A stretch of DNA of 9,528 nt from Candidatus Fischerbacteria bacterium RBG_13_37_8 (GCA_001780385.1 MFGW01000164.1:1-9528), one strand, 5' to 3'; shown: positions 1-6,222, numbered from the stretch's first letter. Notes: a model not told the origin generated them from the sequence alone. A program made the numbers and translations.

Positions 1-2162
1 CCCGGATCATCCACAGCAGGTTTATTTGATACTAGGGCAATGCCGCTTATGGAATCTGCTGCATCGGCACCGGCAGTATCTGCAGTGAGATTGCATTTAT
101 TGACATAGCGAACTTTGTAGGTGTAGGTCACGCAATTAGCGCCCGCAGTATCAGTATAGTTGATGGTGCCGTAAGTAATTCCAGATTTAATGACCGAGCC
201 GTCGCGCAGTACTGAATAGGTACGGCTACCTGTTCCGGTGCTATCGCCCCAATCTGTCGGATCTGCCGCCCAGGTGATAAGTACACCCGTATCAGCGTTT
301 GGATCAATATCCGCAGCAGTGTTATTAGTCAGCCCGGAAGGTGGCGAACCAACTTCATCTGATGCCTGTGCACCTGTGGTTGTTGCAGAGAGAGTGCATC
401 CATTTGTATAACGCACCTGGTAGTTGTAGGTAGTTCCGTTAGTGCCTGTCAGGTCAGTATAATTTGTTGTTCCGTAGTTTATATCATTGCCAATAGCAAT
501 TCCATTACGAAGTACCCGATACTTCCGGTTATTGATATTGGTATTATTATCGCCCCAATCGGCAGGATCGGCGGGCCAGGTAATCAATACGCCTGCATCA
601 TCGCATCCATTTGCATCTGTGGCTGTATTATTAATTGAAGGAGTAGGTGGAACACCGACGCCATCTTTCACTACGGCAGAGCACGAGGTCGTACCGGTGG
701 AGGATTGCGGCGTGTCGCAATTATTAACTGCTACTACCTGGTAATAGTAGTCTGTATTGACCGTTGCGGTAGTATCAATATAATAAACGGTATTTGGTGA
801 GATATTACTATTTACCGTGGTAAAGGAACCGCTGCAATCTGATGTGGTATAGCGGCGAATGGTATAGGTGCCGCTGGTTGCATCTTCACCCCAGTCAGTT
901 GGTTGATTCCATTCGATGCGGATACCGGTTGATTGACAACCGTTCAGGTCGTAGGCATCTTGAACACCCCCGAAGATAGGTTCGGAACAATAATTGCCGC
1001 AGTAACGAGCGCCGGTATTAAACTGAATCAAGTTAAATCCGCCCCAGACGATCATTTCAGTTCCGCTCCAGATAGCAGTATGCAGACTGCGTGCACCCGG
1101 TGCATTACTGGTTGTGGTAAGATTCCAGCTATCATCATTCGGGGAATACCTGCTGCCGTCATTCAGGTACGATCCTCCGTTGAAACCACCCCAGATTATC
1201 ATGACATTATTTGTCCAGACAGCGGTATGTTCAGTTCTTACTCCTGGAGCACCGGAAGTTGTCGTTGCATCCCAGGAATTAGTGACTGGGTTATATTTTC
1301 CACCCGTGTTCAGTGGAGTAGTACCGTTGAAGCCGCCCCAGACGATCATTTCTGTGCCCGTCCAGACAGCGGTATGATCTTTTCGTCCGGTCGGCGCGCC
1401 AGAAGTTGAGGTAGAACCGGTCCATGTGTTAGTAACAGGATTGAAGCGAGCACCGGTATTCAGGTAGTTGCTCACATTAGAACCGCCCCAGACGATCATT
1501 TCTGTCCCGGTCCAAACAGCAGTATGATAAGCGCGTGCTGTGGGTGTGTTAGTGCCTGTGGAAGTTTGAGTCCATGTATCTGTAGTCGGATTATACATTG
1601 CACCGGTATTCAGGTAAGTACTGCCGTCATAACCGCCCCAGATGATCATTACCGTTCCGGTCCAGACCACACTATGTCCAACTCTTCCGGTAGGTACGTC
1701 AGTAGTGCTTGTATCGGTCCATGAGTTTGTGCCAGGATTATATTTGCCGCCGGTATTCAGGTATAAACTGCTATTGTAACCGCCCCAAACTATCATTTCC
1801 GTTCCGGTCCACACAGCAGTGTGTTCGCTTCGCGGATCTGGTGTGTTTGTTGAACTTATAGAAGTCCATGCATTTGTAGTAGGATTATAACGTTTTCCAT
1901 CGCTGAAATACTGCACTGCATATCCGCCCCATACAATCATTTCCGTGCCAGTCCAGACTGCAGTATGGTCGTCGCGTGCAGCAGGAGCATTGCTGGTAGT
2001 CATAGTGATCCACGTATTAATAGTGCAGGCGAACGATGGCTCATTAATTATATCGGCACTATTTTCTGCAGCAATAATTCCACCAGCAATCATGAGATTA
2101 AATAAAAAGATTATGATAGCAAGAATGATCTTGCCTGGTCGAATTGTTTCCCTATCGTACAT
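1..2162 (-). CDS. Secreted seven-blade kelch propeller protein with fibronectin-III-like modules (C-terminus beyond window)
   Basis: An uninterrupted frame runs from an ATG at 2162 to base 1 (720 codons, no stop), so the protein continues outside the window. Residues 13-32 are a hydrophobic signal segment, so export is likely. Residues 51 to about 388 hold seven kelch units of about 49 residues. Each has R-x-x-HTAVWTG, M-I-V/I-WGG, an LNTG turn, a YNP motif and a closing Trp, as expected for a closed seven-blade propeller. From about residue 394 come fibronectin-III-like modules of about 100 residues (394-505, 505-606, 607-709), and a fourth begins near 709. Modules 2 and 3 share ITW, ADP-x-DWGD, a VLR-x-G strand and a NYTD turn. 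The start is supported by AGGAGG 6 nt upstream. The function is unknown; this architecture usually means cell-surface binding or adhesion, and no catalytic motif is visible. It has its own promoter and a leader of about 127 nt. Confidence 0.9.
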   Translation of the reverse strand, partial: MYDRETIRPGKIILAIIIFLFNLMIAGGIIAAENSADIINEPSFACTINTWITMTTSNAPAARDDHTAVWTGTEMIVWGGYAVQYFSDGKRYNPTTNAWTSISSTNTPDPRSEHTAVWTGTEMIVWGGYNSSLYLNTGGKYNPGTNSWTDTSTTDVPTGRVGHSVVWTGTVMIIWGGYDGSTYLNTGAMYNPTTDTWTQTSTGTNTPTARAYHTAVWTGTEMIVWGGSNVSNYLNTGARFNPVTNTWTGSTSTSGAPTGRKDHTAVWTGTEMIVWGGFNGTTPLNTGGKYNPVTNSWDATTTSGAPGVRTEHTAVWTNNVMIIWGGFNGGSYLNDGSRYSPNDDSWNLTTTSNAPGARSLHTAIWSGTEMIVWGGFNLIQFNTGARYCGNYCSEPIFGGVQDAYDLNGCQSTGIRIEWNQPTDWGEDATSGTYTIRRYTTSDCSGSFTTVNSNISPNTVYYIDTTATVNTDYYYQVVAVNNCDTPQSSTGTTSCSAVVKDGVGVPPTPSINNTATDANGCDDAGVLITWPADPADWGDNNTNINNRKYRVLRNGIAIGNDINYGTTNYTDLTGTNGTTYNYQVRYTNGCTLSATTTGAQASDEVGSPPSGLTNNTAADIDPNADTGVLITWAADPTDWGDSTGTGSRTYSVLRDGSVIKSGITYGTINYTDTAGANCVTYTYKVRYVNKCNLTADTAGADAADSISGIALVSNKPAVDDP
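1002..2012 (-). repeat. Seven tandem kelch-coding repeats of about 147 bp
   Basis: The propeller part of the kelch gene consists of seven direct repeats of about 49 codons. They stay alike at the DNA level as well as in protein. The segment coding HTAVWTGTEMIVWGG recurs with only a few base changes, for example GAAATGATCGTCTGGGGCGG in several units. Units 3 and 6 are the most diverged (VMIIWGG in place of EMIVWGG). This DNA similarity suggests duplication or gene conversion between blades. It also explains the spurious open frames seen on the opposite strand. Confidence 0.88.
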
Positions 2163-2168
2163 ATAGTT

Positions 2169-2174
2169 CCTCCT
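2169..2174 (-). promoter_or_regulatory. Strong Shine-Dalgarno site of the kelch gene
   Basis: On the minus strand AGGAGG lies 6 nt before the ATG at 2162. It is the best ribosome-binding site in the window and fixes the start. Its upstream half (AGG, 2172-2174) is also the 3' end of a 14-bp palindrome. Confidence 0.85.
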
Positions 2175-2185
2175 ATTTAAATAGG
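2172..2185. promoter_or_regulatory. 14-bp perfect palindrome overlapping the kelch ribosome-binding site
   Basis: CCTATTTAAATAGG is a perfect dyad. In RNA it could form a 5-bp stem (CCTAT/ATAGG) with a TTAA loop, covering half of the AGGAGG site. In DNA it could be an operator downstream of the promoter. The dyad is seen directly; a regulatory role is inference. Confidence 0.4.
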
Positions 2186-2211
2186 TTCATGGTTCGAAGT
2201 TCAAGGTTTCC
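2184..2211. repeat. Short degenerate heptanucleotide tandem repeat (GGTTCAA type)
   Basis: Four consecutive 7-nt units read GGTTCAT, GGTTCGA, AGTTCAA and GGTTTCC on the plus strand. They lie in the 5' leader of the kelch gene. The period is the same as in the GGGACTA-type repeats about 150 bp away, so they may share an origin. Confidence 0.5.
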
Positions 2212-2295
2212 TGAATTGTTTTAATTTGATATAAACATGGAAAAAGCATTTTTCTTATCCTATCATATAAAACCCTGCAGTATTTTCCACATTTA

Positions 2296-2324
2296 ATTAT
2301 TGCTCATTTAATAAAACATGTCAA
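2296..2324 (-). promoter_or_regulatory. Sigma-70-type promoter for the kelch gene
   Basis: The minus strand carries TTGACA (2324-2319), a 17-nt spacer and AATAAT (2301-2296): 6/6 and 5/6 matches to consensus with optimal spacing. Transcription would start near 2289, giving a leader of about 127 nt. The GGGACTA repeats begin only about 9 bp upstream of the -35 box. Confidence 0.65.
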
Positions 2325-2332
2325 GCAACATA

Positions 2333-2390
2333 GGGACTAGGAAATAGGGACTAGGGAATGGGGACCTGTATATAACTTTCTAAGCATAAT
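2333..2390 (+). repeat. Left arm of an inverted heptanucleotide (GGGACTA-type) repeat
   Basis: The plus strand reads as 7-nt units GGGACTA, GGAAATA, GGGACTA, GGGAATG, GGGACC, then CTGTA…ACTTT. The same order, reversed and complemented, occurs at 2557-2498. The two arms are about 58 bp each and surround about 107 bp, so the structure resembles a small palindromic element or MITE. The G-tracts at 2333-2363 could also form a quadruplex, though the first loop is long. Heptamer repeats of this sort resemble the STRR repeats known from cyanobacteria; whether they are related is unknown. Confidence 0.65.
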
Positions 2391-2497
2391 AGTGAAAAAA
2401 CAAGAAAACTAACTGATGGAAATGTGTACTTTGCAAAGAGACCAAAGACGTACTTGCAAAAAACATTTCGTTGATAATCCTCATCCTGACTTGTGCG

Positions 2498-2557
2498 GAT
2501 TAAGGAATAAAAAGTCATTTACAGATCTCCATTCCCCAGTCCCTAGTCCCTAATCCC
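2498..2557 (-). repeat. Right arm of the inverted heptanucleotide repeat, forming the 3' end of the MFS gene
   Basis: The minus strand reads GGGATTA, GGGACTA, GGGACTG, GGGAATG, GAGAT, then CTGTA-x-AT-x-ACTTT, mirroring the arm at 2333-2390. Four G-tracts separated by 3-4 nt (2557-2534) meet the usual G-quadruplex pattern. The arm encodes the last 13 or so residues and the TGA stop of the transporter gene. Between the arms (2391-2497) no gene is visible, only two near-identical boxes, GTACTTTGCAAA at 2426 and GTACTTGCAAA at 2450. Confidence 0.65.
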
Positions 2558-3681
2558 TTCTTGGGGAGGAAGGCAGAGAGGATTACCGATAGAGCGGGGG
2601 CGATGAAGAGAATACTCAATGCATAAAGTAAGCCGTGTTGATCACCGAGGTACCCGATGACAGGAACGAGCATACCACCGATTCCCCATCCGAATCCCAT
2701 CATTAATGCCGAAATAGTTCCGATAGAGGCAGGGCGAATTTCTTGTGCTACTGCGATTGAAATGGGACCTGGCATGAATAAGTTAAAGCAGCCCAGAGCG
2801 AGGAGTATAAACAGTAGGGGACCTGACATGTTCAGAAAGAGAGCGAGGCAAATGGCAGAAAGTGCGTTACTAATGATGAAAATAGTTTTAAGGGACAATT
2901 TTTTATACAGGTATCCGCCAGCAAGTCCGCCCAATGAAGCCATTCCCATGATCAAGGAAACAGTAGCGCCTGTAGCTATTAATGAATAGCCTTCGCGATT
3001 GAGATGAACGGGAAGGTAACTGCTCAGACTATATTGTGCGAATGCACGGAGAACAGACATGCTGAAGAGGAGACTGAACAGTAGGTAGGGAAGCGGTTTA
3101 TTTGCTATTAATTCTTTTTGAGGTTTAAGGTGCATGGCGGGTGGTTTGAAATATAAGATGAAGATAATGCTAAAGAGTAGTCCTGGTATTGCTGCTATGA
3201 AACAGAGATTACGTGCAATATGACTGGCAATCCAGCTTATGTAGAAAGGGCCGATAGCGGTTCCGATGGTTCCGAGAGCGATAAACCATGCTAATCCAAA
3301 ACTGGGATTCGTTTCATGAAGACTGTGAGCAAGTGAAGCGCCAGCAGGATGGAATGCAGAAGTAGCCATACCGGCAAGCAGAAGAACAATGATAAAAATA
3401 AAGAGATTATCGAAGCAAATTAATGAGCTCATAAAAATGGAAACCAGGAGAGGAGAGAGGACAATAAAATATTTTCTTCCTGCTTTATCGGAGAGAAAGC
3501 CGAAGAGAGGTTGCATTACCGAGGCTAAAATTGCGTAGATAGTGATAATGTAACCAGCTTGTGTAAGGGTAAGTTTATGAATGAAGATGATAAGGGGCAT
3601 CAGGGGAGCGAGGAAACTTGAATAGACATCACTGAAGAGGTGTGCCATTGAAAGTAAATTAAAATTTTGTTTATTATTCAA
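2515..3681 (-). CDS. MFS transporter, fosmidomycin-resistance (Fsr)-like
   Basis: This 388-residue, very hydrophobic protein fits a 12-helix inner-membrane MFS exporter of about the usual length (roughly 390-400). The N-terminus has LLSMAHLFSDVYSSFLAPLMP, matching the Fsr-type first helix with its His and Asp. The loop-2/3 motif GFLSDKAGRK is at residues 61-70, and the Fsr signature SAFHPAGASLA is at about 108-118. The start taken is a TTG at 3681, only 6 bp after the upstream stop. The first ATG (residue 12, 3648) would cut into helix 1. Neither has a clear Shine-Dalgarno site, so coupled translation is likely. The substrate cannot be read from sequence; Fsr relatives export fosmidomycin and other small compounds. 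The last residues (GLGTRDWGMEICK) are encoded by the heptanucleotide repeat, so the native C-terminus was probably replaced. Confidence 0.88.
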   Translation of the reverse strand: MNNKQNFNLLSMAHLFSDVYSSFLAPLMPLIIFIHKLTLTQAGYIITIYAILASVMQPLFGFLSDKAGRKYFIVLSPLLVSIFMSSLICFDNLFIFIIVLLLAGMATSAFHPAGASLAHSLHETNPSFGLAWFIALGTIGTAIGPFYISWIASHIARNLCFIAAIPGLLFSIIFILYFKPPAMHLKPQKELIANKPLPYLLFSLLFSMSVLRAFAQYSLSSYLPVHLNREGYSLIATGATVSLIMGMASLGGLAGGYLYKKLSLKTIFIISNALSAICLALFLNMSGPLLFILLALGCFNLFMPGPISIAVAQEIRPASIGTISALMMGFGWGIGGMLVPVIGYLGDQHGLLYALSILFIAPALSVILSAFLPKKGLGTRDWGMEICK

Positions 3682-3687
3682 TGGGAT

Positions 3688-4413
3688 TCAATGATTTTTT
3701 TTATTTTTGCAGAGAGTTGTAAAATATTGAAACAGGTGAAGAGATGCTTTATCATTTTTATACATATTTTCCGGATGCCATTGTATGCCGAGGACAAAAT
3801 GTTTTTTACTATCGAGAATGAAGGCTTCAACGAGTTTATCGTCTGATAATGCTAATGGCACTAATCCTTTTGCCAGTTTATTTATACCCTGATGATGCCG
3901 GCTGTTGACATTTAATGTACGTTTGCCTGTTATTTTATGAAGAAGCTTATTTTGTTCAATAGTAATTTTATGAACCGGGTAATAAAAAGGGGGAGATTGT
4001 CGGTGTTTGACGGCATTTGGTACCTGAGTTTCTATATCCTGGTAGAGCGTACCACCAAGATACACATTTATTTCCTGGTGACCATGGCAAATACCAAATA
4101 AGGGAATTTTTTTTCTGAAGATAATGTCGAGCAGAATCCAATCAACTTCTTCCCGCAAGGGATTCACTTCGCCACATTGAGGAATTGGCTGCTGATTATA
4201 TTTTTGCGGATCAACATCGCTCAGACTGCCGGTTATAAGTATACCATTACATAAATCTGCTACTTCATTATGATATTCTGGTGAGGTAAGGTTTGAAATT
4301 ATGACAGGCAATCCTGATGCAGCATCAACTGCATCAAGATAATCTTTTGGAACGGTTGTCGTTGAATTTTGGTAATTATAACCGGGAATTATCCCTATTA
4401 TCGGTTTCTTCAC
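3688..4413 (-). CDS. Class-I glutamine amidotransferase, gamma-glutamyl hydrolase type (peptidase C26, PuuD-like)
   Basis: The product is 241 residues from a GTG start, near the family's usual 240-255. PIIGIIPGY opens the fold. The triad is visible: Cys109 in GICHGHQE, then His213 and Glu215 in QWHPE. The substrate-side VNSRHHQGI at about 169-177 is typical of C26 enzymes such as PuuD, which cleaves gamma-glutamyl-GABA in putrescine catabolism. Many relatives cleave other gamma-glutamyl amides, so the substrate is open. The Cys motif has His where PuuD has Arg. The frame is open upstream to an ATG at 4536, but that adds 41 residues with no family match. The GTG at 4413 has AGAGGA 8 nt before it, and conserved sequence begins three residues later. 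The gene overlaps the receiver gene by 38 bp and ends 6 bp before the transporter. Confidence 0.87.
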   Translation of the reverse strand: MKKPIIGIIPGYNYQNSTTTVPKDYLDAVDAASGLPVIISNLTSPEYHNEVADLCNGILITGSLSDVDPQKYNQQPIPQCGEVNPLREEVDWILLDIIFRKKIPLFGICHGHQEINVYLGGTLYQDIETQVPNAVKHRQSPPFYYPVHKITIEQNKLLHKITGKRTLNVNSRHHQGINKLAKGLVPLALSDDKLVEAFILDSKKHFVLGIQWHPENMYKNDKASLHLFQYFTTLCKNKKNH

Positions 4414-4993
4414 TTGGGGTTTCCTCTTTGATACTCTGGCTCTCAACGAGTAAATTATTCGCAACTTTATACATTCTTTCACAGAGATCGTCAGTATTTT
4501 CAGGTTCTCCTTTACATATATAATGAGCGGGTGCACAGAATTTCATAGCAGCCAGGAGTTGATCATCTGCTCTTTTTGAAGAGAAAAATAATATGGGACT
4601 ACGTTCTTTTGAAAATGCGGTTTCAATAGCTCTCATCGCTATTGCAGCATTAATACCGCTCAGCACAGGCATGACAATATCAAGAATAACAAGGTCAATT
4701 TGTTCTCCCGCACGCAATTGCTGAACATATTGAGTAATGAAGGAACCGCCGTCATAGGCAAGAATAATTTTTTTAGAGAGTTCATTTTTTATGAAATAAT
4801 CATTTATCATTTGAACGAGTAATTTTGAATCATCGACGATAAAAATGCCTCTCTGTGCTGAAAATTGTTGTGGATGTGCTACATCAATGGGAAATCCACA
4901 AAACACACAGCATAAATCTTTTCTTCTGCCGCGGTCAATCACCGTAGTATCAACATTTTCACCGCAACTTGGACAATAATGTTTTTCATTCAT
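4376..4993 (-). CDS. Zinc-ribbon plus receiver (REC) domain protein, single-domain response regulator
   Basis: The protein has 205 residues. An N-terminal zinc ribbon is formed by CPSC (Cys7, Cys10) and CxxC (Cys29, Cys32). A CheY-like receiver domain covers about 48-180: acidic pair Asp54-Asp55 in FIVDDSK, phospho-acceptor Asp105 in VILDIVMP, Ser at 138/139 at the end of beta-4, and Lys161 in ICKGEP. All residues needed for phosphorylation are present. No DNA-binding or enzymatic output domain follows; the tail (about 185-205) is short, charged and Glu-rich. It probably acts by protein contact, with the ribbon as a possible partner- or nucleic-acid-binding element (inference). No histidine kinase is in the window. 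It is the first gene of an operon with the amidotransferase and the transporter. The start is fixed by the ribbon beginning at residue 7 and by the promoter lying just upstream. Confidence 0.88.
   Translation of the reverse strand: MNEKHYCPSCGENVDTTVIDRGRRKDLCCVFCGFPIDVAHPQQFSAQRGIFIVDDSKLLVQMINDYFIKNELSKKIILAYDGGSFITQYVQQLRAGEQIDLVILDIVMPVLSGINAAIAMRAIETAFSKERSPILFFSSKRADDQLLAAMKFCAPAHYICKGEPENTDDLCERMYKVANNLLVESQSIKEETPSEETDNRDNSRL
4422..4427 (-). promoter_or_regulatory. Shine-Dalgarno site deciding the GTG start of the amidotransferase
   Basis: AGAGGA on the minus strand stands 8 nt before the GTG at 4413, inside the 3' end of the receiver gene. It favours this start over the upstream ATG at 4536. 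Confidence 0.7.
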
Positions 4994-5002
4994 AATAGGT
5001 AT

Positions 5003-5031
5003 ATTATAATGATATTATTCATTTGAGTCAA
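5003..5031 (-). promoter_or_regulatory. Near-consensus sigma-70 promoter of the receiver/amidotransferase/MFS operon
   Basis: The minus strand has TTGACT (5031-5026), exactly 17 nt, then a perfect TATAAT (5008-5003). Transcription is expected near A4996, only about 3 nt before the ATG at 4993. No Shine-Dalgarno site fits, so the mRNA should be leaderless or nearly so. An 11-bp dyad (TTTGAGTCAAA, 5022-5032) overlaps the -35 box and could be an operator. Confidence 0.75.
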
Positions 5032-5039
5032 ACATTTTG

Positions 5040-5245
5040 TATCAGGTTAAGAAAGGTTGAGGATGAGAAAAGGTTAAGGTTAAGATAGATTGAGGATGAA
5101 GTTAAAGCTGTGGTTGAGGCTGAGTTTAAGGTTAAGAAAAGATCAAATAATAATTCTTCCTCTTTTTCTAAACCTAAATATCTTCTCAATCCCGACCTTT
5201 CTTCATCCACAACCTTTCTTGACCTTGACCTCAACCTTTTTTGTC
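5040..5245. repeat. Degenerate hexamer repeat arranged as a long imperfect inverted repeat
   Basis: The left half (about 5044-5145) is purine-rich on the plus strand, with recurring GGTTAAG/GGTTGAG/GGATGA units of period about 6. The right half (about 5150-5240) is its imperfect reverse complement (CCTCAACC, CCTTGACC, CATCC). The best-matching arms are about 5045-5090 and 5180-5228, roughly 75-80% alike by eye. No coding sense is visible. It fills most of the 317-bp space between two divergent genes, between their promoters. Confidence 0.65.
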
Positions 5246-5261
5246 TTGATTGAAAATCAAG
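5245..5261. promoter_or_regulatory. Dyad over the -35 box of the glycosyltransferase promoter
   Basis: CTTGAT, five bases (TGAAA), then ATCAAG form a perfect 6-bp inverted repeat covering the proposed -35 hexamer at 5250-5255. It could be a repressor site. No regulator is recognisable nearby. Confidence 0.3.
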
Positions 5262-5278
5262 TGGAACTGATATAAAAT
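5250..5278 (+). promoter_or_regulatory. Candidate promoter of the glycosyltransferase gene
   Basis: TTGAAA (5250-5255), 17 nt and TAAAAT (5273-5278) each match the sigma-70 consensus at 5 of 6 positions. Transcription near 5285 would give a leader of about 26 nt. The ribosome-binding site is weak: GGAA at 5300-5303, 7 nt before the ATG. Confidence 0.5.
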
Positions 5279-5310
5279 TGCAGTAGGATGAAAAAAATTG
5301 GAAATAGTAA

Positions 5311-6222
5311 ATGAATAGTGAGAAGCTCATAGATGTCAGTTTTATCATAATTTCTTATAGGGATCGTGAATATCTTGAAAAAGCGATTCGCAGTATTTAT
5401 ACTCATGTGAAGGACATATCCCATGAAGTACTGGTCATTGATAATGCCAATGATAAAGAGATACAAGCATTAATAGAGCGGGAGTATTCGGTGGTCAGGT
5501 ATTATGCCATTCCGGAAAACAAGGGGTACGGGTATGCGGTGAATGAAGGTGCTGCGAAAGCGGCCAGCAATTGTTTTTGCATAATGAACAGTGATATTGA
5601 ATTTATTTCTGATGGTATCAAAAAAGTAATAGGCAGGTTAAGGGATGAACAGCAGACAGGCATAGCAGGACCAAGACTTGTATTTCCAGACATGAGTTTT
5701 CAGCGTTCATGGGGATTAAAACCGACGGTGTTCAATGAAGCAATCACGCAGATAATTAATTTTTTGCACAGGAGAAAATTATTTCTTTCCGGAACTATCG
5801 AACGGTCCCAAAAGGAATTTTATGCCGAATGGTTAACAGGTGCATGTTTTTTTGTGAAGAAGGAAGTTTGGGAAGAATTAGAAGGATTTGATACGCATTT
5901 TTTCCTGTATCTTGAAGATGCAGATTTATGTTTGAGAGCGCTTCAACACGGGTATAAAATTCTATATTGTCCTGAACTAGAAGTTATTCATTATCTCGGC
6001 AAATCAAAGGAGCATAATATTACGCAGGCGACTCTCGAGGCAAAACGTAGCCAGCTTTATTTTTATAAAAAGCATAACAGCAGGCACGAGCAGTCTATAT
6101 TAAAGTATTACCTTCTCGGCAAATTTTATTTCAAGCTAATCCTTGCAAAGTTAGTAAAGGGGGAAAATAGTCAGAATCAAAAACTTCTACACAACATCAT
6201 AAACATGCTGAAATCTCGGTAA
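5311..6222 (+). CDS. Glycosyltransferase family 2, rhamnosyltransferase-like
   Basis: This 303-residue GT-A enzyme transfers a sugar from a nucleotide donor to a lipid-linked or polysaccharide acceptor at the cytoplasmic face of the membrane. The nucleotide-binding start VSFIIISYRDREYLEKAIRS is at about 9-28. VIDNAND follows at about 43-48, and ENKGYGYAVNEG, characteristic of the WbbL/rhamnosyl branch, at 69-80. MNSD (92-95) is the metal-binding DXD equivalent. WLTGACFFVKKEVWEELEGFD lies at 174-194. FLYLEDADLCLR (198-209) contains the candidate catalytic acid, and His227 follows in EVIHYLGKS. The C-terminus is basic with one amphipathic or short hydrophobic stretch and no clear transmembrane helix. 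The length is normal for the family. The gene stands alone on the plus strand, divergent from the receiver operon. Exact donor and acceptor are unknown; O-antigen or exopolysaccharide synthesis is the likely setting. Confidence 0.88.
   Translation: MNSEKLIDVSFIIISYRDREYLEKAIRSIYTHVKDISHEVLVIDNANDKEIQALIEREYSVVRYYAIPENKGYGYAVNEGAAKAASNCFCIMNSDIEFISDGIKKVIGRLRDEQQTGIAGPRLVFPDMSFQRSWGLKPTVFNEAITQIINFLHRRKLFLSGTIERSQKEFYAEWLTGACFFVKKEVWEELEGFDTHFFLYLEDADLCLRALQHGYKILYCPELEVIHYLGKSKEHNITQATLEAKRSQLYFYKKHNSRHEQSILKYYLLGKFYFKLILAKLVKGENSQNQKLLHNIINMLKSR

Noticed and set aside
1002..2012. Regularly spaced repeats that might suggest a CRISPR array or satellite
   Set aside because: The period is about 147 bp, the frame is open throughout, and the repeats translate into kelch blades.
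487..2166. Several plus-strand open frames of 66-158 codons opposite the kelch gene
   Set aside because: They mirror the tandem kelch and fibronectin-like coding repeats on the minus strand, lack domains, and have no ribosome sites or consistent spacing.
4414..4536. Upstream ATG extension of the amidotransferase
   Set aside because: It lies wholly inside the receiver gene in another frame, adds residues without family match, and lacks a Shine-Dalgarno site. The GTG at 4413 has one.
5288..5314. Eight-codon leader peptide whose TGA overlaps the glycosyltransferase ATG
   Set aside because: Its AGG directly abuts the ATG with no spacing, and the peptide has no regulatory codon pattern, so chance is more likely.
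5028..5348. Open frames on both strands across the hexamer repeat region
   Set aside because: Low-complexity translations (runs of LRLRLR or LNLNL type) come from the degenerate repeat, and they overlap the promoters of real genes.
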